From Crocodylus rhombifer (Eukaryota > Chordata > Crocodylia > Crocodylidae): a stretch of 64,000 nucleotides of DNA. The position numbers and the translations under genes are program-made. The stretch spans positions 124,001-188,000 of the forward strand of contig JAVSML010000999.1 of NCBI GenBank assembly GCA_038503035.1, in the 5' to 3' direction. This document shows, one piece after another, positions 22,850 through 34,859 of the stretch (positions are counted from its first letter, which is position 1; the number at the start of each line of letters is the position of its first letter). Under the pieces are notes generated by a model. The model had not been told where the DNA came from. It saw only the letters and a program-made list of their open reading frames with translations, and made no database searches.

Positions 22850-23621
22850 TGTCATGGACTGCCCTCCAGGGGGTGAATGCTTGGGACCTCTATGGCCTTG
22901 TCTGGTCTCTAAGAGGGTCCCCAAAGACAGCCCAGACTTGGTTGTTAGTTCAAGCAGGGGGACAATGTTCCTTCCTACTCTTAAGCCCGGTCTTTTGGTC
23001 TCTCACCTTTCCTGGTTCTCTGTGGTCTTCACTCAAGGAGCAAGCATCCTGTTCTGCGCCTGACACATGGACTTCACCTGCTGATCTGAATGACCCTGTG
23101 CAACCCACAGTACTAAGCAGCACAACAGAAAGTTTGCCGTGATGGCATTTGTTTGGCCAGACAATCGGAGGTACTCTGTCTCCTCCAATGGGTGTAAACA
23201 GTTCCTTTTTCCCCAATCCAGCCTGTACAGCCCTAAGCACGCCCAGTGATATTAGGCTGTTTCCCTTCCAGTCTTTCCAGTCTCCCAAAGCTCTTCCAGT
23301 TATCTCAGCCCTGAGGCTCTGTGAACAGGAGTTGCCAAGCTACTTTTCTTTTTTCATAGCCTGCTCTCCAATTGCCATATTTATCTTGTCTGGATAAATT
23401 GTGGGTGTCAAGTATCTCAGCTTTGTTAATATGTCAACAAAGCCATTCCAGACTGCTGTTGCAAAAGTTCCATCTCATCTGTCCTACATGTAGCCAGCTC
23501 TGGCGCTTCATATTGTATTTTATAGGAACAGGTTAATGAAGTAAACTGAGTCTCACAATGTTATAACAGCATAAACACAGATAGTACTGAAATATCACAC
23601 TAAAATCCACAGCATGTCACA
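22850..23621 (+). other. GC-richer island, possible degraded LTR
   Basis: Begins TGTCATGGACTGCC and could end ...CATGTCACA, with flanking 5-mers AAGGG (22845-22849) and AAGTG (23622-23626) matching at 4 of 5. Base composition is distinctly higher in G+C than both flanks up to about 23,300. No protease, polymerase or primer site is seen. The LTR reading rests only on TG..CA ends and weak flanks. The 149-codon frame at 22693-23142 shows no domain. Confidence 0.25.
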
Positions 23622-24590
23622 AAGTGTGTATGTTATAGCTTTGCATTCTGTTAGGTTTCCATCACCATAGTGTTACTTTATTAAAATTTACATATTATAG
23701 TAGTTTGGAAAACACTTTGCCTAATTCTGATTGCACATGCACTGGTATAAATCAAGAGCAAGATTCCTGAAGTAGATGAAATTACTTTTGTATAAAGTCA
23801 TCATAAATTTGAAGAGATACAAGCTCATTTGCCAGGCTGGTTTATTTTTCACATAAAAATCTGATTTTCCTGCCCACAAAACTAATTTGCAGACTTCTAG
23901 GGTTGATGTAGTCCAACTGAATTAAGCTATAATGGTCTGTGCCTGAAAATATCAAAATCTGTGATTTTTTTTTTTTACCATTTTAAACATAACCTTTCTT
24001 ATTTGACTTTTAAGTGAAAAGCTTTTAGCAGCTTATTTGCCTCATGAAGAATTTATGGTAATAAGTCAGAAAATTGACTATAGTTTAAGAAAGGAACACA
24101 GCAGCATGACAGATATAAACAATACAGTTCAGTATGTCAGGTTCAATACATTTGGATTCATTTTTGTTTTTCAATATAATTCCTTTGTGTGTATTAAAAA
24201 TCATTTAATACAAAATTTTCTGACTCATCTGCACTAGACAGCCTGTAAAATATGATTTGTAGAGTGCTGTGACCAGCAGCACTGCTTCAGCAGTCTTGGC
24301 ATATTCTTTATCAATGCCAAATATCAGAACTCCGCCAAAACATTACTCTTACTACTTGTACATCCTAAACTCAAGTAATGCGTCTGTGCAGGATCTGTGA
24401 GTAAGATGGGTCTCTAACGGTCATGTGAAAGATTATTTCCTGATTCTTCTTTACTCTCATTTTTATTCTTTGTATTGTTGTTGTTGTTTTAAGGAAGAAA
24501 TAAGTTTATGTTAATGAGAATGTTAAGTAGTGTGGAAGAGAAGTGACAGCTTCAGACTTGGAGATCTCTATATTCTCAGTTAAATTTTCA
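23622..24590. other. Unique AT-rich intron sequence
   Basis: Nothing recognised; poly-T words near 23970. Confidence 0.4.
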
Positions 24591-24872
24591 CTGGGGGCGG
24601 TAACCTATGGCCTATGGGATGGATCCAGCCTGGGGATTTGTGGTTTTGGTGGCAGGGAGCTCTGCCTCTGCCATGCTGCATTTGAAGCTGGAGGCTTTTA
24701 CATAGGGGATCTCTCCCTGCTCTGTGCCCATCAGGCACCCAAGGCTTTAATAGGACTATGCCACAGCTGGGTGGCTGGGAAAAACACCAGCGGGGGCTAG
24801 GTGCTAGTGCCAGCTGTTCAGACCCAAGCTATATCATTTCAGCTTTGTGCTGGAGAACATTGCTAACCCTTG
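24591..24872. mobile_element. Short hAT-like element (about 282 bp)
   Basis: Left end ctgggggcggtaacctatgg and right end gagaacattgctaacccttg are imperfect inverted versions of the hAT terminus CAGGGGTCGGCAACCTATGG. The sub-terminal 'ggatggatccagcctgggga' is the usual 'atccggcc' motif. Flanking octamers match at only 4 of 8. Confidence 0.6.
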
Positions 24873-26123
24873 ATTTATAGAAAAGGTATTTAAAGTAGAA
24901 GAAAAAATGGTAGTTTAGGATAAAAATAGTAGCTTTTTCACTTGAGTTTTAAGGACTTACAACTCTTGAGAAGCTGAAAATATTAAATATTCTATGGTTG
25001 ACCTCAGCATTTTTCAATGGAAATGAGTGGCAAAAGCAATGCATTAGTAGTTTTCCACCTTGTTCCTTTCCAGGACACCAGATCAATCACCTATTAGTGA
25101 CCAAGGATATGCCACAATCCTTTAAATACAGCAGTTGTAGGCCTAGCAAGAAATGACAGCTGCTTTGGGTTGAATGTCTATGGAGTGCTGTTCTCCTGAA
25201 TGAATGGGAGGGAGGGGGAAAAGGAGGATGGAAAATGTAGAGTGTAGTGTGTTGCCCATGGGAGTAAGCATGAATCAATGTAAGTGAAGCTGCCCATAAT
25301 TATCAGGTAGGAAAGATTATATCTGGGGAAATCATAAGAGTTCAAAAAAAAAAAACCTGCATGTTTTTAAAATAGTATTGTATAAAATATCCACAATCAT
25401 AGTAAAGCAGGTGCTACTCTGAAGGACAGTGCTCTATTAGAAAAAGTGTTTAGCAAAATACATATCAAATATGTTTTTGTGGATTGTAGATTTTGTATTT
25501 AAGCAGGAAAGAGCTAATAGCTTTTGCTGAAGCTGATGTTTTGTTGGCTACTTCAAAAGAAATTCACCAGGTCATACTATTTTTGTTTGTTAAATAGTCT
25601 GTTTTCTTTTATGTAAAGAGGACATTCTGGACTTCCGTTTCAAACCTTGCATTTTTTTCTTTATTCCTGTTTTGGACAAGGTACAAACAGAAAGCCTTCA
25701 GTTCTGCTGGAGTTTAATCAGAAATCATAGCAAGTGACCAGGCTACAGGGATTTGCTTGATTGTTTACCTAGAGGCACTAATTGGAATTAGAGTTTACAT
25801 TCAAAACGAATAAGAATAAAAAATGCTGGGCAAAAAAGATTTCAAATAGAAGCAAAGGGCAATCATGGCCTTCAAACTAACTGTTTTAAAATATCTGTAT
25901 GGATTCAGATGTATTAGGCTTTAAACATGTGTCTCATTTGACAGATGTGATATTTGGTGGATTATACCGGGGTTTGATTTGGATTAGGATAATCATTTAT
26001 ACAACACCCTTCCGAACTGTGTTACTGCTTCTCTGCCAGTAGGTGGCCTGCAAGAACAGCCAGCCTGACAGTTTTGTTCCTGGAATGAACCACAATACCC
26101 ACATAGAAGTAAAACAGGGGCTA
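24873..26123. other. Unique AT-rich intron sequence
   Basis: No exon or repeat family recognised. A short purine-rich tract (ggagggagggggaaaaggag) is at about 25207. Confidence 0.4.
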
Positions 26124-26403
26124 GCCACACACATTCAAAAAGCCCAGGGCAGAATTGATTTAAATTAATTGGCTTTCTGTAAGTGGAATAGTTTAGATTG
26201 GTAGCAAACAGAAGAAACAGTCATCCTTTGTTGTGGGGGGATGGATGAATCTTAAATCAGGTTCTGCCATTTTTAAACTGGTCTATGTACGCTAAACTTC
26301 TATTCTGTTATGGGATAGACCAGCTTTGTGTGCCAAACTTCAGTTCTCTTACAAGTGTAGACTAGTGTTTGTTCACTTATACCTATAAAAGTGTAATGTC
26401 TGT
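26124..26403 (+). mobile_element. MITE family F2, short copy
   Basis: Starts cacacattcaaaaagccc...gaattgattt and ends tacgctaaacttctattctg...gtgtaatgtctgt. Both halves align in the same order with the larger element at 51762-52907 (acagacattcaaaaagccc...gaactgattc; gcactaaacttatgttctg...tataatgtctgt). Terminal words ACAnACATT / AATGTCTGT are inverted. Confidence 0.65.
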
Positions 26404-26599
26404 ATCTGGCCAGGATGTCTCAGGAAAGGTGCTGGTACATTTTATCTGGCATACTTCAGGGGGACTTGAAGAAGGATACTGAATGCGTGCACCTCTATGA
26501 CTCAAGGCAAAAAGTTTTCTCTCTGGGCAAAGATGATGTCTGTTCATAACCTTAACAGATAATGGTAGGATGCTGAAGCATTGCAAGAGAAAGTGGAAA

Positions 26600-27509
26600 G
26601 ACAGAGAGAGATTCCCCCCCGCTCTACACAGGAAGACAATTGGGATTAGGTGACCCCAGTGAGGTGACTGTCCAGACTCCTCTTGAAAACCTCCAGGATA
26701 GGTGACTGCCCCACCTTTCGAGGAGTTTATTCCACAGTCTGGACACCCTGACTGTGGAATAAACTCCTGTGAAGAAGTTTTTCCTAGTATTAAGCCTGAA
26801 GTGGCCTTCCAGAAGTTTATATCCATTGGTCCTGGTCTTTTATAGAGGTGCCCTGGTGAACAGCTGTTCACTGAGTTCTTGATGTACTCCTCTGATATAG
26901 CAGTAAGCCACTATCAAGTCCCCTCTCAACCTTCTATTTTTGAGGCTAAAGAGGCCCAGGTCTCTCAACTTTGGTCTCATATGGCTTGTCTTGCAAGTCC
27001 CTGATCATACGGGTAGCTCTTCTCTGGACCCTCTCAAGTTTTTCCATGTCCTTATTGAAGTACAGTGCCCAGAACTGGACGCAGTACTCCAGCTGCAGTC
27101 TCACCAGTGCTGAGTACAGTGGGAGTATCACTTCCTTAGTTTTATACAAGATGCATCCGTTGATGCATGCCAGCATGTTGTCTGCCCTGCAATGCACTGA
27201 CGGCTCATGTTCTTCCTGTGGTCACTCATTATTCGTAGGTCTCTTTCAGCTGTGGTGCAAGTGAGGCTGTCACCTCCAAGCCTGTATGTATGTTGAGGGT
27301 TATTTGCCCCCAGATGGAGCACCTTATACTTGGAAGTGTTAAACTTCATGTGGTTCTGGTCTGCCCAACTCCCTAGCCTGTCCAGGTCCACCTGTATCAG
27401 CAGCCTGTCTTCTGGAATGGCCACACTGTCCCATAACTTGGTGTCATCCGTGAACTTGGCCAGCGAGCTTTTCACTCTCCCATCCAAATCATTGATAAAG
27501 CTGTTGAAA
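26600..27509 (-). mobile_element. CR1 LINE, 5'-truncated, with a local inverted duplication
   Basis: Minus-strand CR1 from its 3' region (about 26600: tgtccagactcctcttgaaa) to the RT region. Recognisable protein on the minus strand includes VLHLGANN...YRLGGDSL, RSL and AKFTDDTKLW (the FADD box here is FTDD), then [17 protein letters not shown] sequence as [20 protein letters not shown]. Frame breaks throughout. At 26721-26768 it carries a perfect 19-bp inverted duplication. Sequence leaves CR1 at about 27509. Confidence 0.92.
26721..26768. repeat. Perfect 19-bp inverted repeat, 10-nt loop, inside CR1
   Basis: aggagtttattccacagtc (26721-26739), loop tggacaccct (26740-26749), gactgtggaataaactcct (26750-26768). 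Other CR1 copies in the window read 'ccctgacc/ctgtgaagaa' here without the gaataaactcctgtg insert, so the right arm was completed by a 15-bp insertion that copies the left arm in inverse. Confidence 0.93.
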
Positions 27510-28411
27510 GATGTTAAAGTTGCATGAATAAAGGGTGCTGGCTGCCTGCTCATAGATGTGGGCATTGATGTGCCCCCCTCAGTTCAAACTCACGCTGCAC
27601 CTCCACCTCACCCCGCAGTGCCATGAGGTCACCAGTCTCCTCCATGGACCAGTTGGGGTCCCAGGTGGTGGGCATGGGTGTGGGCATGTGAGTGGGCAAG
27701 GAGAATGCCATTGTTCTGTGCTGGCTCTCTGGTTCCCCACACGTCAGTCCCTGTGTTGCCAGGACTGGACAGCTGCCTGCAGCACCCAGTGCAAAGACTC
27801 AGCATGCGACTGGCTGCTGTATGGCAGAGGCAATGCCCTGCAGCACCTGTGAGCTCAGGGCAGGCTGTTGGTGGTGGGCTGCAGGCAGGTAGAGCTGGAA
27901 GCTGCCCTGCAGCTAGAAGCTGCCTGCAGCCTGGAGGGCTGGACAGCACAGGCCTGGCAGCCAAGCAGCAGTGTGGTGCCAGGCAGTGGTGCCAGAGAAC
28001 AGACAGGCTAGGGCAGCTGGCTTGCAGCCTGCTCAGGGGGACACAGGGGTCTGGAGTGGCTTCAGGCTCCCTGCTGTTGTGCTCCAGGATTCTGAGTACC
28101 TGAAGGCTTTTAAAGGTCTGAGGCAGGGGCTGCTATAGAGGCGGCCTAGTCCTGGAGCAGGAGAAGCTCTTAGGCTGGCTCCGTAGTGGCAGGAATGAAC
28201 CAGGAGCAAATTTGCTCCCAGGTCGTGTCTGCTTGTGCGTAATTGTACAGTAACGGGTAAATTTGCTACCTGCATTTGAAGATATTGGATTTTCTTGTGA
28301 TTAAGAATTTTCACTGTGCAGTAAGCATGTACATGTGTGGGTGCACATGCTTGCTGTGCAGTAAACTACAGAACTGTGCAGTTAAGCGCCTCATGTAGAC
28401 ATGCCCAGTTT
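27510..28411. repeat. GC-rich insert ending in a MITE-type terminus
   Basis: GC-rich block after the CR1 break, with repeated 'agctgcctgcagc' and 'ctgcagcac' words (27770-27930). It ends in cactgtgcagtaagcatgtacatg, a hairpin (gtaagcatgtacatgtg / tgcacatgcttgc, about 28321-28361) and the terminus cgcctcatgtagacatgccc (to about 28410). That terminus resembles the ends at 1281-1295 and 41603-41616. The left end is not defined. Open frames at 27556-28103 are composition effects. Confidence 0.5.
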
Positions 28412-29837
28412 TGACAATGTTTTAATACTTCTAGGACTTGGCAATTTAAACCAGCTCTTTTTTTACAAATTTCACCCTAACAAATTCAACAGAGTCTAGG
28501 AATCAGTAGTAGCCAACATGATTAGTGCTATATCAAAGAATGGGTGATTCATGATCTCCCTGAAAGATTATTTTTGTTCTCCATTGCTTGTCATCTAATA
28601 TGGACAGAACAAGATTCAGATGTAGTTTTACTCCTTGATTTGCTCTTTTATGCATCAGATATTAAGAAACTCAAACCTATTCCCTAGTTTCTTGAAACTG
28701 TGCTTTCCCCATGATTGCAGTACTTTGTTTATTGGAGGACCAGCTCCATTTTTGCATGACCAGCAGTTGTCTTCCCTGTCTAATCCTAGCTAGGCTCCAA
28801 GATGGTTAATAATTTCCTGGACAAAAATATCTGTGCCCTGGCTGGAGAAAGGTTCAGGACTTTGCTGCTTGGGAACAGGAAAAAAAATGAAGGTACAGAG
28901 AATGGCAAAAAAAAGTTTTTATTGAAAAGTAAATGATAAAGTTGATGAGTTCACATAGTGTTACCTTAAACTACATTTGGAATGAGAAAGTACAACCAGG
29001 TACTAAAGTCCTTCTGGTCATAATCATAATATCAAATCAAACATCCTTCATTTTTTATTTTTCTTTTTTGTCCAATTTTAAAAGATACCAAACAAGAAAT
29101 GTTCTTTTTTGTTTTTAATCTGGAGCATCTTTCTTAAAGCTAGGTTACTATTCTTTTTTTATCTGGAAAAGTATCTCTAGACCTATTATCTGTGGTTGAT
29201 TTATTCTTTATAATCAAAGCTATGCCTTAACGGAAATTCAGCAACATCAAATGAAAAGTGCAAATCACATTCCTGCAGATACTACAGCACAGCCTGCAAT
29301 AAATGATGCACTGTCCTGAAGAGTCTCTAGAGGGATTCCTGCTTTGTAGACCCTTAGTAGATGTAACAGATGTCTTTCCTTTCTGTCCCTTATCTCCTTT
29401 TCAATGTGTAGCTTTATTGCATTTTTAAAACCAAGGCAAGATTTGAAAATGCATTTTTTCTTTGGTCTGGGGTTGTTAGCTGATCAAAACAAACTTTTCT
29501 AATATTAAAAAAAATGAAGTCCATTAGCACTTAATTAAAACTCCTTCAAACAATTTACTTTCTCTTTCTTCCTACCCCCTGCTAAAGTATTCAGAGTTTA
29601 TTAGATGAATATTAAACACCAAGATCTTGTCTACTACAGTGCTTCCTAAAAATATAGATGCAATCATAAAGAAGGCCCCCTTTACTCTTGTATGAATTAT
29701 TGATTTGATTACATAACATTAATGATTCCAGCTGACCAAAAGTACAGCACAATTCACTTGTCTAGTTCACACAACAGATGTCATAGAAGGATACCCAAGG
29801 ACTCACTACTTTGTCCACTTATAAAGGTTTGGTTGGA
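28412..29837. other. Unique AT-rich intron sequence
   Basis: Nothing recognised on either strand. Confidence 0.4.
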
Positions 29838-30180
29838 CAGGGATGTTCAACTGGCAGCCTATTGGCTGCATGTAGCCCTCAATAGGCTAATCAGCAGCTC
29901 CTGGGCTCCCACTCATCTGCTGCTCCTCACATTGCTCCAGCTGTGGCAAAAGATGAAGTCATGAAGCTCTGCCTTCCTCCACTATCTTTCACATTCTGTT
30001 GCTTTTTCCAGAGAGTAGAACAACACATCCCACTGTGCTGGGGGAATCCATGGTACAGCGCAGTAAGGCAGTAAGGCAGCAAGGAGCTGGGAAAGATGAT
30101 AGGAAGAGCTACACATGGCATGCAGTAAAGCATGGTGGAGGGCACCTGTGTGGCTTGGGGGATCCATGACTTGACCTAGT
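29838..30180. mobile_element. hAT-like element, left end only
   Basis: cagggatgttcaactggcag (29838) followed by ttggctgcatgtagccctc is a diverged hAT left terminus (CAGGGGTGTTCAACTGGCGGCC..ATGTGGCCC). No inverted right end was found. The far boundary given is where the moderate GC content falls. Confidence 0.45.
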
Positions 30181-31089
30181 ATATGCTCTTCTGCTGCAGC
30201 CCACACAGCATGTGGTTCCTGGACACTTTGAAGTTCATCCTTGATCTATAAAATGGTCTCCTACATGTGAAAGAACAACTGATATGGGGGAGGGGGGGCG
30301 GCAAGCACGGTTGTGTGAAATAGCTTCTTGGGCTCCTCAATAAAATTGAATCCCATGGTGCTAGGCTCTTTTCCTGTGCAGCCCTGCCCAAGAGTTTAAG
30401 ATTTAAATTGGCAAGGCAAAGCATGAGAAAAATGTACTATTAAATTCTCATTTGCTATCTGGAGAATTGAGAAGTTAAGTGCCTGGTGCAAAGTTGATCA
30501 TGAGGTTCTTCTGTTGGAGAACAAATGGTTAAAATAGAATTTTGAATTTTCCCAGTGTCTTAAACAAAACTTCATCTTTCCAAATATATTTTTTAAAATG
30601 AGTTATTTTGCAAATATCTGAATGCCAGTACTCTACAGATGGTTGGAGGATGATGAATACAGTGACTGTTCATGGCAGAGAGATAGAAACAGAATGTTTT
30701 TTGTTTTCTTTCTTTCTTACCCTTAATTTCCCTCCTTCCTCCTCTTCACCATGGTTGTGTGTTTGGAGTATCTTCATGTTTATAGTATTTTATCTCATAT
30801 TTTTCATATTTAAATGTGTGGTCAGAGCATAAACTCTTTATTTGCTTTGTGTTTAACATTTTTGTTTGTGGAAAAAAATAGTAGATTCTCCCCACTTTGG
30901 TTCTGATTGCTCTGCACTTTTATATTTAAAGATGTCATTGACCATTAATACGGAAGAAGAGAAGTTTCTTTTTATGTCCATTTTTTTAGGAGAAGGGGGG
31001 TCCGGTAGTGTTTAAATCCAAATCATTAATCAAATGGATGATCAAAAACCTGAAGGGTAAAGAGTGCAGAGATGTAGTTTCCTCAGTGG
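30181..31089. other. Unique intron sequence
   Basis: Contains short low-complexity tracts (gggggagggggggcgg at 30285; T/C-rich 30700-30750). No exon or repeat recognised. Confidence 0.4.
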
Positions 31090-31350
31090 CCATAAAGGAC
31101 AGAACAAAGGATAGTGGCCTCAAACTCCAGCAGGGGAAATTTAGGTTGGGTATTAGGAGAAACCTTCTGACTAGGAGCCTGGCCAAGCATTAGAACAGGC
31201 TACCTAGAGAAATTGTGGACTGTCTGTCCTTGGAAATGTTCTGAAGTAGGTTAGAAAGAAACTTGGCTGCCATGGTTTAATCAGAGGTAATTCTGCCTTG
31301 AACAGGTGACCTTGTGAGGTCCTTTCCACTCCTACTTTCCTATGATCCTA
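31090..31350 (+). mobile_element. CR1 LINE 3' fragment
   Basis: ctccagcaggggaaatttag, gttgggtattaggagaaacc, gaacaggctacctagagaaa and the tail ggtcctttccactcctactt / tcctatgatcc match the plus-strand CR1 3' end. Related to 16471-16729 rather than to 17170-19002. Confidence 0.85.
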
Positions 31351-31359
31351 CTTTTATCT

Positions 31360-32710
31360 AGCTAACTTTACTCCAGTTTATGAAAAGGTCAAAAGCCTTT
31401 TCAAAAGTCTTGCTGTATCTACTGCATTCCTTTATTTTACCCAAGTAGTCATTTTGTTGAAGGAGGAGTTTGTTTGATAAGATTTGTTCTTAATAAATCC
31501 AGGCTGGCTGCTTTTAATCAGGCTCTCCTGATCCAGATGCTGGCAAACAGACTTCTTTATAAAGTGCTTCAGTAACTTCCCAGGTATTAAGGTAAGACTA
31601 ACTGTTTTCTAGGTCCTTGTTTTTGCCATTTTAAAAGAGGGGCCCTTTGGTACCTCACTTTTATCCCATGACTTCATAAAAGTTATTGCCTAGTGATCTG
31701 AGATCCCCTCTGCCAATCCTTCAGACCCTGGGATGAAGTGCAGATTTATGTTCCTTCAGACCCATCTTTTGTTATCTCATCCCTCAGTTTGTCCCCTTCC
31801 ATCATCTAAATAATCCGTATTAGTTATGTGGTTGCAGCTACACTTTTTTTCTGAAGCAAGTTGCCAAGTACCTGTTGAGTAGCACTGCCATCTTTGCATT
31901 GCCCTGGTTATTTAATAGTGGACCCACAGCTGCCGTGGCTTTCTTTTCTAGCCAGTATAGAACGTCTTGTTTTCTTTAACTTCCCTCACCAGGTGCAGCT
32001 CATTTTACCTTTGCCTTCCTTATTTTTTCTGCAAGTTCTTAATCTGCTTCTTTGGTGACCCATCCATCTTTCTATTGCCTGTATGTATTTCAGGTACCCT
32101 GAAAGCTCCTTGTGCAGACATACTGGTGTCTTACCTTTTTTCTTGTGCTTCCATCTGGTAAAATTTTCTTGTTTGGCTTCCAATATTGTGTCCTTAAGAA
32201 GTTTCCAGCCCATCTAGGCACCTTTATCCTTTCAGTGTCTCTTCCCATGGCATCATTATCCCATTGTCTTCTTGAGTTGGTTGAAATCCATCTATTTTAA
32301 ATCTAGCAACTTAGTTCTGCTTGATCTCATGTTTTCCCGATCTCAGGACCATGAATTCTTATCTTATCATGATATCTCCCTCCCAAGTTTCCCATCACCT
32401 TCACATCCTCCAGCAATTATTCCCTATTGGTCAGAACAGTAACCAATACAGATGGTTTCCTAGTTGCATCCTCAACCTTCTGGAACAGAAAGTTGTTCTC
32501 CGCATAAGTCAGAAACTTGCTTGGAAGTGTATGAGCAATTGAAATAGTGGACATTTTTTGAGTGCTACTGAAGCATACTGTTACCATGCTTACATTCCAC
32601 AAAGAGTCAGGGTATTCTGTTAGTAAATCTTGACCTTTTATTTTAGTTCTGCAGGCTACTGACAACAGTATTAATAGAAAGTCCCATTCAACATTAGTGT
32701 TAGGCCTCTG
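31360..32710 (-). mobile_element. Old LINE of CR1/L3 type, RT and upstream coding region
   Basis: On the minus strand this follows a recalled CR1/L3 coding consensus from the RT start upstream: tcaaaagccttttcaaaagt (the KAFDK box) at 31388, ggtattaaggtaagactaac at 31584, the ggtacctcacttttatccca block at 31649, ccctgggatgaagtgcagat at 31726, ttggtgacccatccatcttt at 32053, and accttctggaacagaaagtt at 32476. No usable open frame. It abuts the tail of the oppositely oriented CR1 at 31350. Confidence 0.7.
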
Positions 32711-34645
32711 AGATAGCACAAGGCATGAATTTAGGTTCCCTTAGCAAATCTCTTCTTACTGCCCTCTAGCATTTAGTAAAAATATCCATGTGTGATCATT
32801 CAAGTAACTTCTGCATGAGGCTGGGCATGCCAAAACTGCTGTGTATAAGGCCAATACTGTTCTTAAAAATAATGGAGTCTTCACAATTTCTTTTGGGTCA
32901 ACATTTGTGCCATGGACATTTAGTTATATGAAATGTTAGGCCCTGTTCTGGAACATAGCTATAGTAACTGGTGATCTACCAGCTTTGAACTTTAAGAAGT
33001 ATTAGGGGTACCTGGGACATTTTAGAAATGGTCAGCACAGGGTAGATGCTAGTTTCTTTGGTTTGTTAATAAATAGATTACTAGCCTCTGACATATCACA
33101 GCTGACTTGTTTGCATCTGTGCAGATTGGCTTCTGTGCATGTAGCTTTTGTCTTTTTTTAAGTAATCCATGTCAAAAAAGACAAAAAAAGAGAGACACGG
33201 AGAGAGAGAAACTCTCTCCTGGGATTTACTCGAAGGATTCAGAAGAGCAACCATAGAAAGTCATCCTATGCAACTGCTTAGGTCAAGTGGTAGTAATGAA
33301 CTCTACTCAAACCTTATTAGAAGTTTTAGCTTGAGTATCTCATATTTGTGTCATACTTTTTTGGAGGATTTAGCCATTTACCTTTTTTTCAATGGAGAAA
33401 TTGTGTTTCTCAGTGGAGACAGGTAATAACTGGGAGTGGAATGACAAACTGATGAACTCTTATTTCAGGTACATTCTCCATCATCACTTCAAGTAACTTT
33501 AGTTATTTCATGTAAACTGACCAAATAGTACCATGGTTTCTTCAATGACTAGTGGCTTGCTAAGGCTATTCTGTTGGTGTTATCAGACCCATCATTTCCT
33601 ACTTCTTTAGCAAATGGTTCTGAATTAACCCACACCAACTGTTGTTGTAGTATGTAAAACAACTATGTTATTTTATAATGGTATTAATGAGTGTAAATGA
33701 GCATTGACTTCTGTGCTGTTTTCCTCCAGCACAAAATCAGTTAATCAGCTGTGGAGAATAAGAGGCCAATCATCATCATCAGTGCACGCATAAGTTTCAG
33801 GAGATAGTTGGATGCTTTCAAGGTAGGGGATAGGTTCTATATAGGTTCTGTCTATATGACTGATTTGAGAATCAACTAGTGAAAATAAAGATTAGTGAAA
33901 ATGATGGGCACATTATTCTGTGAACTTAATTCTTCTCTTAGACTAATATATATGAGGGAGGGTAAACTTACTGATCACCTACACTGCTGTAAAACTACTA
34001 TAAATTGAATCAGTCTCTCATGATGCAAGCTTCTCCCTTCTCTGCTGAATGACTCCCAAATAAAATCCTAGCTGAATTGCAAAGTTGATTTCCTGTATAC
34101 TAGTTATGAAGTTTGTGCCATATGTATTATAGATGTTCTTGTTTTCTAAACCATCATCAATCCACCTGACTTGGGGTGTGTGGGAAGGTAGATTAAAGAA
34201 GGAACAATCCTCAGGTCAGTTAAACCTCAAATTTGATTATCTTTGTGTTGAATGTATTTTTAATATTTGATTTTTTTGTTAAATGCACATTAGAGGTAAA
34301 ACCATTCAAACAGCAGTAGTAAGTAAATAGAGCCTAATTCATCAGTGGGTTACTTCATTTTTATTGGAGTTACCGCAGTTTAATGGTGGCATAACAGTCA
34401 TAAATCAGGCTCATTACAATGGCTAAAATTCTTCCTGAGATTTCAACACACTTGCTACAGAAGTTTTAAACTCAACAAATGTTTAAAATGAATTGGCTAT
34501 TTATCACCAGAAAATAAATGCCTTATTGGAAAAGCCCTAAATTTTATTTCTATTTGAATCACTTGATTGAAAATTAGTGACAGAATTTCATGCTGAAAAC
34601 TCTTTGGATTTGATTCTGATATGCAACACTGTACATGGGAAGAGA
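32711..34645. other. Unique AT-rich intron sequence
   Basis: No exon or repeat family recognised. A purine-rich stretch (aaaaagagagacacggagagagagaa) is at 33185-33210. Confidence 0.4.
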
Positions 34646-34650
34646 AAAAA

Positions 34651-34735
34651 AACACACAAGCACATGCACATACACATGCATATGCATGTGTGTGCACGTG
34701 TGTGCCACATGTATATGTGTGTTTGTGTGTGTAAT
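34651..34735. repeat. CA/TG alternating purine-pyrimidine tract with a 20-bp palindrome
   Basis: About 85 bp of (CA)n changing to (TG)n around the perfect palindrome acacatgcatatgcatgtgt (34672-34691). CA repeats become TG repeats on the same strand, giving a long self-complementary, Z-DNA-prone stretch. A short GATATA-type repeat (gatatagatatagatatgga) follows at 34831-34850. Confidence 0.85.
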
Positions 34736-34859
34736 TTCAGTCATAGCTATCCAGGAATACTAAGAACCTACCAAGTTACCAAGTCAAAAGGAAAAATTGT
34801 AGATCTGGGTAAAATAAGAATATGGATAGGGATATAGATATAGATATGGATATTCACCT

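Noticed and set aside
33790..33860. CR1-like tail words (gttggatgctttcaaggtag)
   Set aside because: Similarity is too short and lacks the diagnostic 3' end.
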